Notes under the pieces: model-generated
Told to the model about the DNA's origin: nothing
The model's input: only the letters and a program-made list of their open reading frames with translations
Databases searched by the model: none
Position numbers and translations under genes: made by a program
In this document: in pieces, positions 1 through 11,377 of the stretch
How the letters are laid out: each line of letters opens with the position of its first letter
How positions within the stretch are numbered: position 1 is the first letter of the stretch
From: Platerodrilus igneus
Lineage: Eukaryota; Arthropoda; Insecta; Coleoptera; Lycidae
NCBI GenBank assembly: GCA_036346225.1
Contig: JARFIW010001257.1
Coordinates: 526,001-590,000 of the forward strand
Reading direction: 5' to 3'
Length of the DNA stretch: 64,000 bases

Positions 1-74
1 GCAATTTATGACGGCCCAACGTTGGAGCTCGAATGTTTTTTTGACTGGAGAGGTCTTTAAAGGACATTCCACGG

Positions 75-76
<2 letters not shown>
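1..76 (+). repeat. Primer-binding-site-like unit(s), array A
   Basis: The window opens with GCA, a short ATTTA spacer and a sequence close to the retroviral tRNA-Lys primer-binding site (GGCCCAACGTTGGAGCTCGAA). About 36 bp of other sequence follow, then a second CACGGCA that runs straight into an (AT)n tract. The same unit recurs elsewhere as CACAGCA + spacer + TGGCGCCCAACGTGGGGC. The array presumably starts left of the window. Confidence 0.6.

Positions 77-116
<40 letters not shown>
77..116. repeat. (AT)n microsatellite
   Basis: Uninterrupted AT dinucleotides begin directly after CACGGCA and end at the first base of repeat X (TTACTCAAATTAAGACC). It is a junction between two different repeats. 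Confidence 0.95.
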
Positions 117-118
<2 letters not shown>

Positions 119-1504
119 CTCAAATTAAGACCAGGGTAGAAAATTAATTAATTACATCAAATAATTTTAATCACCGTGTATAAGGAAGCTTTGGGAAAAG
201 GTACGCGTTATTAAAACGTGGAGCATAAAAATTTATTCGTTTCATTAAAAATAAGGAATTTAAATTATTCACTAGACGCTTTCTATAAAAAGAAGCAGAA
301 TTAAAATGCTCAACTTGTATGTAATTTAATTGTTCCAAGTAAAGAAACAAATAGAAATTACGTGCAAAATTTATATTAATTAATTCAATTTTTAAGTAAC
401 GAGTATTAAACAAAATGTACAAATAATAATTAATATTAAATTAGTATTCGCTAAAAATTAAAGGGTAGAAGTCAATGCCATTCATCATTATTTTAATTGG
501 AGTTAATTGAACGATTATTAAGGTATAATATGCATAAAAGCTTTTAAAAACCCAATAATACCAAATATGAGACGCGTTGCTAGCATACAAATATATCTAG
601 AAGGTTAAAATACGTGGTATTTCCAAATCGTAGAAGTATTACGATTGAACACCTGCGTATTTTTAAATGTCAAATTCTAATAAATTCGAGCTGATAAACA
701 TGAAAATTCTGCGTATATTGCAAACGGTCGGATAAACCGTAGCTTATATTAACATAGGAATCCACGTGGACTGAAATAACCGATAGTAAAGAATATCGAT
801 TTGCACCACTAAGGCCAAGTTAGAAAAAGACGGATAAAATGCGTAAGGCAGAGACACGGATAATAAAAGGCGTGATTTGAGCAACGTCACTGGGTTTGCG
901 ATTGGGTGAAATAAGTTGCAGATATGAGAGGTGAAAACACAACAATTTCTATACAAAATTAATTAGTTGTTCTCGGACGTGTTTGCGAGCCGTGTGAAAA
1001 TTTCTTAGATTTAACTGGCAGTTTATGTTTTTGATTATGATGAAAATTTGGGTCTGTCTTTGAGCTCAATTAGACTAACCTGTTTAATTAACTTAAAGGG
1101 GTGGGAGATGCTCCCTTTTACTCAGACTTAGGTCTGCACATATTGTAACTTAATTAGTATGCATCCTACCAGGACTTTAATTCTGGATGCAAATTAAAAA
1201 TGATGACAAATTTAAACTTGAAATTTTATGATACTGAAATTTATGCTGAAATTTAATTTTGAAATTTTAATGTATTATGAATATTGATGTAAATAGAGTT
1301 AACATTGATGTTTGTGGTAGGAATGTGTTTGTTTTTTTTTTATGAATGAGGATGAAAGTTTTAACTAGGTGAGCAGCCGAGGCGGAAAGAGTAAAAAGGC
1401 GACGAAGAGATTCAACAGGGCGAGAATCACAGCAAATCTTGGTGCCCAATTCGAGAGGCTCAAATATTTTTTTACTCTGGTGAGGCTTTTTGTAGGTTTC
1501 ACAG

Positions 1505-1506
<2 letters not shown>
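117..1506 (+). repeat. Repeat X, left copy
   Basis: This stretch is a diverged inverted copy of 19522-21636. Matching landmarks include the ACCAGGGTAGAAAATTAAT start, the GTACGCGTTATTAAAACG block and the CAAATTTTCATC/GATGAAAATTTG block. It lacks about 820 bp that the right copy has, with the gap near 1025-1035. No protein is readable. At 1097-1110 a purine run (AAAGGGGTGGGAGA) is followed by TG, like a polypurine tract before an LTR, and the copy ends in CACAGCA. It may therefore be the 3' end of a non-autonomous LTR element, but that is inference. Confidence 0.7.
1428..1506 (+). repeat. Primer-binding-site-like unit, array B
   Basis: CACAGCA (from about 1429), a five-base spacer and TTGGTGCCCAATTCGAGAGG form one unit. 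A second CACAGCA at 1500-1506 leads into (AT)n. The layout is the same as in arrays A, E and H, so these are probably repeated LTR-end/primer-site units. Confidence 0.6.

Positions 1507-1541
<35 letters not shown>
1507..1541. repeat. (AT)n microsatellite
   Basis: AT dinucleotides start at the base after CACAGCA and end where unrelated sequence (TGATATGATAACGCC) begins. Confidence 0.95.
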
Positions 1542-1542
<1 letters not shown>

Positions 1543-3280
1543 ATATGATAACGCCGTACTCGGTGTAAATGAACGTTTTTACTTAACTCCACCGCTCTAT
1601 GTTCTCAAATCAAATTTAAATCTCACTAATTTTATTATTATGGCACGGCTAGCCCTCTTTAATCTACACAGAGTGCACAACGTTACGATGATCAATTTTT
1701 CTCTTCTCCACCCCTTTCTGATTACCAACTTGTTTGAATTTATAAAACAAAGTCAATTAATTTCATATAATGCAAAGAAATATTATTTACAAGTTTTGAA
1801 AAATATTAAAATACACTCCTCAATCAATCAATATCATATGTATCATATACCCCAAAATTTATATGCTTTGAAATCAATCTAAAGTCATCAAATACTACCT
1901 CTTTTTACCAAAGAACCTGGAACGTTCTGGACCCCTTTATAATATATTACGTACGTTTAACGTATGCAATGTTTGTTGCTGACTTCGTTACACTTTTATA
2001 TAAATTGAATAAATTCAGTATTAAAATTTAAATAGAAAAAATATCTTAAAACTAATTAGATCTGACTTGTTACAGGTTGTTCGGGTTGTGGATCAACACC
2101 CTTTGTTGTCCTCATTCGTCTATTACTGCTCCGTTTAGTTAAACCCCTCGTCGACGCTGATTTGAAATATTATATTAATCCATTCAAAATATCCCCACAT
2201 TTGAATTATCATCAACACAATTGAATTATAATATCTATCCACTCGAATTTGAATTATTGTCATCACATTCGAAATATCCACACATTCGAAATGTTATACC
2301 ATCCATTCGAAATATCCACCCATTGGAAGCCCTATTACTATTAATATTTAGGTTAAGTAAATTATCCCAAATTCTACTCACGTTAAACGGCAAAATAAGT
2401 CTTCATAATTGTTGCACTTTATTGTCACTATAACATACTTGATATTTTATTATAATTACGCGTGACCTTCTGATTAGCAGTAACGCAGCTTTGGTCTGCC
2501 TGAGTTTAAAACTGACTCGCCTTATCATTGTTCGGTGTTAACTATAGGCCGTTCCCCCTTACATGTGGGCTGGGTTTTCAACAAGTCTCGTAGATATCTT
2601 AACCAATAAGATCTTTGTATTTCATGCATCTTGAAGTGGTTTCTAATGTAATATATTCGGTTTTCCATGTAATGGTGTTTGCTTGATACCTTATTATTCG
2701 CTATCTTGACCATACGTTGTTTTGTTTAGATATCGCCTTTTTGGATAATTGAACAAATAAATGATGTAACTTCAATTCTACTTTCGTTTATGTATTTTTG
2801 AAACTGCGTTTTCTTATCAAAATGTTTATTGTTTCTGCATAATTGCGTAAAGTTTTGTTAGGTTTTATCACTTATCTTCGTATTATATTATAACTAATTA
2901 GAATACTTCTCAACGCGTGTTTAATTACATGTACTATCCTTTCCTCTTGAATACGCGTACTTTTACTGAAAGATATTCTCACTTGCATTACTTAAAATAA
3001 ATAAAGGTCTATATACCGAGTGTTGAATACTTGTTATTTACCTAACGTATGAATTACCTATTTCTATGCTAAATACGAGTACTATTGTTGTAAAATGTGC
3101 TTCTTCGCATTGTTTAAAGCTAACTATGATCTATATACAGGGTGTTAAATGCATACTGTTTACATAATATAAGAATTACTTTAATTTTCTGCTAAATAAA
3201 TGCAGTTTTCTGCTTCCTATCGCAATTTATGGTTACTACACGACTCTTGCTATACAATACACCCCTAAACAACCCCTTAT
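1542..3280. other. No gene seen; degenerate tandem repeat, possible LTR
   Basis: No coding region is recognisable. At about 2165-2335 a motif like CATTCGAAATATCCA recurs five or six times with drift. The stretch ends in CACAGCA plus (AT)n, like the LTR ends of the multi-primer-site elements elsewhere. The 58.2-59.3 kb LTR also holds a degenerate short tandem (about 58750-58920). This may be another diverged solo LTR, which is inference only. Confidence 0.4.
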
Positions 3281-3285
3281 CACAG

Positions 3286-3319
<34 letters not shown>
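3281..3319 (+). repeat. CACAGCA followed by (AT)n
   Basis: CACAGCA at 3281-3287 runs directly into an AT tract ending at 3319. LINE-derived sequence begins on the far side, so the tract again separates two elements. Confidence 0.85.
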
Positions 3320-3323
<4 letters not shown>

Positions 3324-3335
3324 CAGAAAACGCAA

Positions 3336-3720
3336 ATGCCTTTATATTTATTTCAAAAGATGCAAGCTAGATCGGATGCACACTCTTTAAGTTTGAGGAA
3401 TAATAGCACCTACACCATCCCTAGACACACCTTTACTACTTTTAAAGGATGTTTCGAGTATGTTGCTCCTACTCTAGTAAACATGTATAAGACAGCTTTT
3501 AATGCAGAAAATAAATCAAGTCTACGCAAGACACTACATAGCATACTCTTAAGGAAGCAAGCACTAAGCAACAATTTATAAATAAGTTATATGTAGTTGT
3601 TTCTATTTCTATAGTTTATTTTTTGTCAAGTTATTTTAGTAAATTGGTGGGATTTTAAAACCAGCTCTGCTGAATCTTCACCATTAGGTTATACCAATAA
3701 ATGTTATTTGAATTTAAATA
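3336..3720 (+). pseudogene. LINE reverse transcriptase C-terminal tail (5'-truncated)
   Basis: An 81-codon open stretch (3336-3581) reads like the end of a jockey/CR1-type ORF2: a basic segment (SLRNNSTYTIPRHTFTTFK), a CFEYVAPTLVNMYKTA block where families have the 'G..LYN.LP' motif, and a basic helix. It is followed by an AT-rich 3' UTR-like stretch with an AATAAA-like signal. No polymerase core is present, so this would be a typical 5'-truncated insertion. Assignment rests on the shape of the C-terminal motif only. Confidence 0.45.
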
Positions 3721-3959
3721 CTTTAAAAAGAAATTATAAATTGACAGTACAGCTAATTCAACCGACGACTCAGAAGTTGAGTTTGCTATGAGATATCATT
3801 ATAGATTATACACACTTTATTGATGTTTTGATGGAAATTAAATTATAGTACATAAATACACTCACTATATAGATTTACTTTTAGCTCTGCTAAAACAAGA
3901 CACTCTCTTAATATGATGTGGGTATTGAAAAAAGAACGTAAAAGAATAATATATCTATA

Positions 3960-4560
3960 AAAAAGACTCTTAGTAAAAAGGCAGAAAATTTAACGACTGC
4001 CAATCTCAGCTTCTAGTTCACAACAATCCCTGAACAGAACAGCATCAGTTGATAGTGACCAAAGTTTTTAAAGTATTGTAGTTATTTAAAATAAGTGTTA
4101 GTTGCAAGTGTGCGTAGTTCCAAGAGTTTCTCTTGCTTTTACTTCTTTTAATAATAAATATGGATACATCAATTCTCAAAATTGTTCCGCCAAATGTTAG
4201 AAGCATTCGAATTTTTGAAAAAGGTTAATCCAGTGGCTGCTGTGCTGCAAGAAACTAATTTATGACGTAACGACTTACCACTAGTGAATGAGTTATGTAA
4301 ATACCAGTACTTAATTCATCCTACCATAAACGACTATTGGAATACAGCTATTTTAATATGGGGATCAGACAATCATATAGAAGATGACACATTATATGGT
4401 TCATATCTTCAGCACGTATAGTCAGGACCAGGAAAGAAGGCAGCCACGTGACTAATCCCAAATTCTAGAATCGGCACAAGTATTTAAAGATATTCCAATT
4501 TTGTAATGAGTAAAACAAGAACAAGAAATCAACAAAGCACGTTTCTATAATACAAATACG
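3960..4560 (+). pseudogene. LINE 5' end: endonuclease (EEP) N-terminus
   Basis: From ATG at about 4160 the text reads 'IVPPNVRSI', then after a one-base frame change 'FLKKVNPVAAVLQETNL', followed by a stop and an open run ending 'WNTAILIWGSDN'. 'N.RSI ... L..FL....P....LQET' is the start of the apurinic-like endonuclease domain of non-LTR retrotransposons, in which the E of LQET is a metal ligand. At least one frameshift and one stop break it, and sequence past about 4560 is not recognisable. It is a different fragment from the LINE tail at 3336 or its detached 5' part. Confidence 0.55.
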
Positions 4561-4914
4561 TAAAGGGCTTTTATTGAATGAGCTAAAAAGTGAAAACTAC
4601 TACATTGTATGTCGGACCTGGATTAGCAAATTAAATCAAAATATTATTTGACTTTGCACTTCAAACACTTATCCTCATTTCCTGTCAGTTTTTTATATAT
4701 ATATCTGTCAAAGTGTACTGTTCTTCGTCTTTATTTCAATTCTTTATATTTATTGTCAGTTTGTTAAAATTAGTTCTTATTAGAACTAAATTTGGTAACG
4801 TAACCTAAAGGTTCAACTTTAGGGACATAAGCCAACAGTTAGTATTGAATCTATTAGATTACTTTGAAAGTGAGAAGCACAATGGCGGTCCTTTAATTTC
4901 AGTACAAAAGGTAG

Positions 4915-5338
4915 TGTACGCGCCATATCTGTCCCCATTCGGGGCATTCCCTCTCTCCGCGCGAGCGGGTCCGAACAGTTCGCGCTAGTTAAGGTGAGTC
5001 GGTCGTCAAGTCTCGTGATAGCCACAACTAATAAAAATAAATCCGCTCTCTTCTTCTAATCCGGCATTGGACTCTTCCTTTCCTGTCTCGCTCCTTTCCT
5101 TCAACCCTTGGCCAAAAGCGTTAGTTACAGTGTTTAGTGCCTCTCAAGTGCCAAAGGAACTTTCAGTAAGTGTTTTTTATGTCTTTGTATGATTATACTC
5201 CTATAAACTGTTCTCACCCTCACCCCTTAATAATTACAGTCCACGCTCTATCTCGGAACCCCTTGTTTACGGCCTTTTGCACTCAAGGTGGTTCTATTTG
5301 TATCCCGTTACGGAAAACGGGTATTCGATAACAAAACA
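4915..5338 (+). repeat. BEL 5' LTR (424 bp)
   Basis: The LTR begins TG and ends CA. It is more GC-rich at its start than the surroundings. The 3' partner is 10954-11377. A TTTCAGTAAG initiator-like motif lies near 5160. No clear TATA box was found. Confidence 0.92.
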
Positions 5339-5688
5339 TTTGCTCCATCGACCGGATCTAGAACTACGTTTATATCGTTCTCTCTTTCTCGCCTCATCGA
5401 TTCAAAGGCATACAAACGTAGGTCTTTATTAATTCACAAATTCGTAAATCATTTAGTACTTGATAATAGAAACGATTTGAAAGTGTTATCTGTACGTTTC
5501 AATTTGTTGTTAAATCGCACGTGCATTCTTTCGAGTTCAAGTTCATTGCAATTAGATTATTGTTACCATATTTCAATATCAAGATCATTGCACTCCATTC
5601 AGAATTTGTTTGTTTACAAACAAGCCGTCCTTTAATACGTACGTTAGTTTACTTAACTATTGTTAATTTATTCATAAAGTTCCTAATT

Positions 5689-6523
5689 ATGGCGGAAGGT
5701 AATATTTTAAAGAAAAAACTTGAAGATTATTTCGCGCGCTTAACCGAAATTGCCGATTATGTTCGTACTGCAACCCGTTTAGCGGCCGTAGAAGCGAGAT
5801 ATCTACGTATGCAAAGTATTGAACAACAACTAGATGTTGTCTACGATAAAATTTTAACCTATAATTCGGTTGTTGACAAAAGGAGGAGATTAAAACTCAA
5901 AGTTCTTCGTTTGACAATCTGTTAGACGTCATTCGTACGCGGTATTTAGATATCAAACAAAATGCATCAAAATCGGTTGATGATACTTCAACTAATCCTC
6001 TCAAACTTCTGTAAGTTATTTAAAACCTCTAAGTATAACCCCCTTTGATGGATGTGTAGAAAACTGGCAAAATTTCATTTCGCTTTACAAGAGTCTGGTT
6101 CATGAAAACGAACAAATCCCGCTAATTCGTAAGTATCACTATTTGCGTAGCTATCTTAAGGGTGAAGCTCTCGCCCTAATTTCGGATCTAGCCCTTGAGG
6201 CTGATTTGTACCAACAAGCTTTTGATAAGCTAGAAGAACGCTATAACTCACCCCGTAGAATTACTAGCTATTATTTAAATAAAATATTACAATTTAAATT
6301 ATCTGGATCTCTCTCAAACTTCATCAATATTCATTTTAACGCTGTTAACACATTGAAGGCGGCGGATAAAGTCGAAGATATGGCCGACTTTATACTATTT
6401 TCGTTGTGTTACCGTAATCTTGAGTTCAAAACGCAAAATGCTTTTGATCTAAAAGTAGGTTCCGAAGTTCCTACTTGTTCCCAGCTCTTCGATTTTTTTA
6501 TCGTTGCAAAGCAAAACCTCTGA
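5689..6523 (+). pseudogene. BEL gag (N-terminal and DUF1759-like region)
   Basis: The start is ATG at 5689 (MAEGNILKKKLEDYFARL), after a leader of about 350 bases. The first part is a helical, charged region up to a frame break near 5890, where the next frame continues 'FDNLLDVIRTRYLDI'. From about 6050 the second part has the DUF1759-type pattern of BEL Gag, with 'YLKGEALALISDLALEADLY' followed by a basic 'LEERYNSPRRI'. It ends at 6523. Gag packages element RNA in virus-like particles. At least two frameshifts make this copy non-functional as written. Confidence 0.8.
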
Positions 6524-6609
6524 GCTTTATGACGATATGAAAAAAAGATAAGGTTATTAAACCTAATGCGCATCCTCGTTTCAAGTCCAACTTCAATCAG
6601 TCCCTCTTA

Positions 6610-7523
6610 ATGAAAAGTTCGCAAAATGCCGCTACGGCTAAAGCTGTCCGAGTTTCATGCCCGTGCTGTGGTGAAGCTCATAAAATTTATGGTTGTTCAA
6701 CATTTCATGCACTTAATATTGCCGATCGTTATTCCACTATTAAAACTTTAAATTTGTGCTTTAAATGCTTGGGTAATCATACTCAAGGTTGCAATTCTGA
6801 AGGTAAATGTAAAGTTTGCCATTCCTCATATCACCATACTTTGTTGCATAAACCCCTGCCCAACGAGGTGGTGCATAATTCGGAAAAATCCTCTACTGCA
6901 ATAGCACCCGAAATAGTTTCGGCTTGTAATGTTTCGAATTCTCATGAAAATTATACTGTGCTGTTGGCAACAGTGCAGGCTCTTATTTTAGATATAAACC
7001 AGGATTTACAACCCGTAAGGTGCGTTTTTGATTCTGGATCTCAAATAAACGCAATTACTAGTACATGTGTTCAACGTTTGGGTCTTCAGCGTACTAGGGA
7101 TTCCCGCCAAGTTAGTGGAATTTCCGACGCTTTAATAAAATCCAAGGGGACTGTTTGTTGCACAGTCTATTCTAAATATTCTCAAAATAGAATTCAATTC
7201 AAGGCTTCAATATTTCCTAAAATAACAGGAAATATACCGGGTAGTTCATTGCCCATTTCTGTTTATAATAAATTTAAAAATATGCAAATGGCTGATAAAG
7301 TTTCCATCAATCCTTGCCCGTAGAAATTCTTCTAGGTGCCGAGATATGTGCCGAAGTACTGTTTTCCGAACATTCCGCTATTATTCCTGGCCGCCCTTTG
7401 GCGATTCAAACCATGTTTGGTTACGTGCTGCTCGGTCAAGTTCCGTGTATTAACCCTACGGTTAATGCTACTTCACTTTTCATTCAATCTGATTCTATAG
7501 ATAAAGAAATAAGAAATTTCTAG
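6610..7523 (+). pseudogene. BEL zinc knuckles and aspartic protease
   Basis: The long frame 6610-7323 opens with cysteine/histidine clusters (CPCCGEAHKIYGC, then LCFKCLGNHTQGC and CKVCHSSYHHTLLH), typical of the Gag-Pol linker in BEL/Pao. About residue 140 comes the retropepsin-like active site 'CVFDSGSQINAITS' (D-S-G rather than D-T-G, usual in this superfamily). The protease tail continues in another frame at 7314-7523 ('VEILLGAEICAEVL'), so one frame change breaks the domain at its end. Confidence 0.85.
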
Positions 7524-7526
7524 GAA

Positions 7527-8382
7527 TTGGAAGAAATTAAAATTTCCACGGAAACCTCCCCAGAGGATGTGTTTTGTGAGACGCATTTTCTCGCAACCCA
7601 CTCGCGTGACGATTCTGGTCGTTACACGGTTGCTCTTCCTTTCAATCATAGTATTGAACCGCTTGGTAAAAATCGTCGGGCCGCTTATAATTGCTATTTA
7701 AATTTAGAAAGGCGTCTTTTACTCTCTCCTGAAAAGCTAAATGCTTATAATGGCTTTTTGCAGGAATATTTCGATCTTGGTCACATGTCCGTTGCCGAAA
7801 CCCCCTCCGATTATGTACTATCGCATCATGCAGTTTCTAAAATAACAAGTAGCACTACGAAGCTACGCGTTGTTTTCAATGGTTCTGCTACTGATTCATT
7901 AGGAATTTCTCTTAATGACAGGTTATATTCTGGCCCTAAACTACAAGGAAATCTACCGAAATAATATCCGCATTTCGTTGTCACAAAATTGCTGTTTGTG
8001 CGGACATCCAAAGGATGTACCGTCAGATTCTGGTTTGTTCCTCGGATCGTCAATTCCAGCACATTTTTGGCGATCTACTTCTCAAGAAAATATTTGTGAA
8101 TATGAACTCAAAACTCTCACGTATGGGTTAGCGCCCTCCGCATTTCTGGCTCAAAGAGTACTTCAACAATTAGTAATTGACGAGGGTAAATCTTACCCTA
8201 TGGCCTCCGAAGCTATTATGCATCACACATACATGGACGATGTAATTTTGGTGCCTGTAGTGTCACAGAAGCGAGACAGCTACAGCGCGAGCTTATTAAG
8301 CTTCTCTCTCGGACAATTTCATTTGCGTAAATGGTCAAGCAATGCCGTGGAATTGTTACAAGATTTTGAAAATCGGAATTAG
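7527..8382 (+). pseudogene. BEL reverse transcriptase
   Basis: 7527-7964 covers the region before the fingers ('SRDDSGRYTVALPF', 'SDYVLSHHAVSK', 'KLRVVFNGSA'). After a frame change, 7915-8382 carries the palm, ending with the YMDD catalytic motif (codons 8230-8241) in 'HTYMDDVILV'. The aspartates of YMDD bind the catalytic metals. Between 7950 and 8050 the frame is disturbed again ('SGPKLQGNLPK' in one frame, then 'CLCGHPKDVP' in another). The order protease-RT-RNase H-integrase agrees with BEL/Pao. Confidence 0.88.
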
Positions 8383-9222
8383 AAACTCTTATTACTTTCT
8401 CTGATCAAGTGAGCGGTATAAAAATATTAGGTTTAGTTTGGAATCCTTTATTAGACGTATTCACTTATAACGTAATTCCTTTGAAGGCCCGTTTAATAAA
8501 CGCGCCGTACTTTCTTATATGGCTCGTATATTCGACCCGTTAGGTTGGTTAACCCCGGTAATTTTATAGTCAAACACCTGTTACAACGTCTTTGGTTACA
8601 ACAATTAGGTTGGGATGATGTCCCCGACCATAATTGGTGTTCTGAATGGCAAGATTTTTGTAACCAAGTTACAATATTATCGCAGCTAAAAATTCCTCGT
8701 CTTTTGTCTCAATTCCCGGGAACCTATAGATTGTTAGGATTCTGTGATGCAAGCGAAAGGGGTTACGGCGCTTGCGTCTATTTACATATAATTTGTGGTG
8801 ATTCAGTGAATTGCAACCTAATTCAAGCTAAGAGCAAGGTTGCTCCTCTAAAATATTTAAGTATCCCCCGCTTAGAACTTTCAGGTGCCCTTTTATTAGC
8901 GAAATTAATTCATTCAATTACTTTAAATAAATTTTCTTACCCAATTTTGGAAACGAAACTATTTTCTGATTCTCAAGTAGTACTAACCTGGCTACAGACT
9001 CCATCATATTTGCTCAAGCCATTTGTAGGAAATCGAGTTAGCCAAATTCTGGAATATACTACTATTTCTCAGTGGCGTCATATTTGCGGGAAAATAATCC
9101 CGCAGACGTGGCTTCAAGAGGTTGTTCTCCACTTCAACTATTGCACAACGAATTGTGGTGGCATGGTTCGTGCAATTTCAATTACGATTTTATCAACCTC
9201 AACAGCTCTTTCCTTCCTATAG
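8383..9222 (+). pseudogene. BEL connection and RNase H domain
   Basis: From 8383, after a frame change, the connection reads 'ILGLVWNPLLDVFTYNVIPL' and 'MARIFDPLGWLTP', a BEL/Pao signature. RNase H follows in the long frame 8545-9222: 'LLGFCDASERGYGACVYL' (first catalytic D), 'YLSIPRLELSGALLLAKL' (E), and 'KLFSDSQVVLTWL' (D), then 'FVGNRVSQI'. RNase H removes RNA from the cDNA hybrid. Frames change at least twice between the RT and the end of this domain. Confidence 0.85.
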
Positions 9223-10755
9223 GGGAAGTTCCCGAATTGAAACAAATTCCTGTCTCGCTTATTGCTACAGAACAAAATGAATTTTGTGATTTTATGGAGC
9301 GATTCTCTTGTTTATCTCATTTGCAATACAGCATGGCATATGTGAATCGGTTTATTCACAATTGTCGCCACCCCCGAGAAAAAATGTTAGGCCCCATTTC
9401 CTGCGACGAATTCCGAAATGGTCTGATGACTTGTGTAAAGTTGACTCAACGTCAGTTTTTTACTTCAGAATTATTATTATATGAAAAAAATAAGAATCTT
9501 CCTCTCTCGTTTAGAAAGTTATCGCCCTTTATTGATTCCCAAGGCTTGTTTAGGGTGGGCGGTCGCTTGAAACATTCTCAGTTGCCCTATGCTAGCAAGC
9601 ATCCTCTATTATTGCCTAAACGGGCGAACTTATCTAAATTAATTTGCAAACATTATCACCTTTTATCGTTACATTCAGGCCCCTCTATGACACATTCTCT
9701 TATTCTCCGAACTTATTGGATTTTTGGTCTGCGCTCTTTAGTTCGGCAAACTATTTACCATTGTTTGTCCTGTTTTCGATTAAACGCTAAGCCCCCTCAG
9801 CCAATAATGTCCGATCTGCCTCCATCTCGTGTACAATTAACTCGCGCATTTGCTCACGTCGGAATTGATTTTGCTGGCCCCTTTTTAACGAAAGCTTCGT
9901 TAAATCGAAATTCTTCTAATCGAAAATCTTATCTATGTGCCTTTGTTTGCATGTGCACCAGAGCTGTGCATTTAGAGCTAATTTCTGAACTTTCTACAAA
10001 CGCCTTTATGGCATCCTTTAATCGTTTTGTTTCTCGTCGCGGCGCTCATGATTCCATTTATTCAGACTGTGGCAAAAATTTTATTGGCTCCGCTCGCATG
10101 CTGAAGGAAGCCAGTGAATTTTTGCGTCAAAATCATGAGGAAATATTTTCTGCAATGGCTGTTCTTCAAGTGGCAATTTAACCCCCCATATGCACCTAAT
10201 TTTGGTGGCATTTGGGAAGCTTGCGTAAAATCCGCAAAAGCCTTATTACTGCGAACTATCGGTCAACAGGTCCTCACATTTGAGGAGCTCACAACTATAT
10301 TTGCTCGTATCGAAGCCGTGTTGAATAGCCGACCTCTAGCTTTCTACTCCTCGGACGCTACTGATAGCCCTGATTACCTAACCCCTGGTCATTTTCTTAT
10401 TGGGGGTCCAATTCTGAGTTTGCCAGAAATCACGCTTCCCGAGAGTATCAAATTACATTCACGTTGGCAACGCTTATGTCAAATCACTCAATCTTTCTGG
10501 CGCCGGTGGTCGAACGAATATTTACTCACACTCACGCAGCGGACAAAGTGGAACCGTCCCTTGGATAACGACTTGAAGGTGGGTCATATGGTTTTTCTTC
10601 TAGGAATAAATACCTCGCCTTTGTCATGGCCGCTAGGCCGTATCGAAAGCTATTTCCGGTCGCGACGGAGTTACTCGTGTTGTTTCAGTAAAACGTCTCG
10701 TGGTACCTTCGTTCGTCCCGTGAATAAAATTCTTCCCCTTCCTTTAGAAAAGTAA
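9072..10755 (+). pseudogene. BEL integrase with C-terminal DUF5641-like domain
   Basis: The frame 9072-10181 starts with 'NNPADVASRGCSPLQL' and has an H-H-C-C zinc-binding region ('HYHLLSLHSGPSMTHSL' ... 'CLSCF') and the integrase core. The core's first catalytic D lies in 'AHVGIDFAGPF' and the second in 'SIYSDCGKNFIG'. A frame change near 10160 leads to 10114-10755, with 'PPYAPNFGGIWEACVK' (third acidic residue region), 'YLTPGHFLIGGPI', 'HSRWQRLCQITQSFWRRWS' and a DUF5641-like tail. All three core motifs can be seen, so only frameshifts break the enzyme. Confidence 0.87.
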
Positions 10756-10953
10756 TGCTCAAATTTTCGTTAGGATATTTTTAATTTTTTTACGATTTTA
10801 GTCACTCTTTTAGTTGTTTTCTTTCTCTTGTTTTCTTATCCTCCACCCGAGTATCGGCGGGTTAACCGTACTCTGCGGCTAGGAGGAAATGCCTAGCTCT
10901 AATTATATTTCGTTTTTTTTGTAAAATTTTTTCTTAATTTTAGGTGGGCGGTA

Positions 10954-11377
10954 TGTACGCGCCATATCTGTCCCCATTCGGGGCATTCCCTCTCTCCGCG
11001 CGAGCGGGTCCGAACAGTTCGCGCTAGTTAAGGTGAGTCGGTCGTCAAGTCTCGTGATAGCCACAACTAATAAAAATAAATCCGCTCTCTTCTTCTAATC
11101 CGGCATTGGACTCTTCCTTTCCTGTCTCGCTCCTTTCCTTCAACCCTTGGCCAAAAGCGTTAGTTACAGTGTTTAGTGCCTCTCAAGTGCCAAAGGAACT
11201 TTCAGTAAGTGTTTTTTATGTCTTTGTATGATTATACTCCTATAAACTGTTCTCACCCTCACCCCTTAATAATTACAGTCCACGCTCTATCTCGGAACCC
11301 CTTGTTTACGGCCTTTTGCACTCAAGGTGGTTCTATTTGTATCCCGTTACGGAAAACGGGTATTCGATAACAAAACA
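10954..11377 (+). repeat. BEL 3' LTR (424 bp)
   Basis: The length and sequence match 4915-5338. A purine-rich stretch (TTTTAGGTGGGCGGTA) precedes it and may be the polypurine tract. It is followed by the second GGTAG of the target duplication. Confidence 0.92.

Larger units (their letters stand above)
4915..11377 (+). mobile_element. BEL/Pao LTR retrotransposon, complete ends
   Basis: Two direct 424-bp LTRs, each starting TGTACGCGCC and ending AACAAAACA, bound a 5.6-kb interior with gag, zinc knuckles, protease, reverse transcriptase, RNase H and integrase in BEL/Pao order. GGTAG at 4910-4914 and again at 11378-11382 is an exact 5-bp target duplication. The LTRs show no difference by eye, implying recent insertion, yet the coding region changes frame about eight times. 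The copy either moved in trans or carries indel errors from the assembly. I could not identify the primer-binding site after 5338 with confidence. Confidence 0.93.

Noticed and set aside
171..956. Small frames in repeat X (171-422 and 744-956 minus)
   Set aside because: The homologous positions in the inverted copy at 20.8-21.6 kb are not kept open, so they are chance.
2165..2335. Short regularly spaced motif resembling a CRISPR array
   Set aside because: Units are degenerate and spacers are not unique or equal. The genome is eukaryotic.
5339..5370. Primer-binding site for the BEL element
   Set aside because: Sequence after the LTR (TTTGCTCCATCGACCGG) does not clearly match a tRNA 3' end that I can name, so no call is made.
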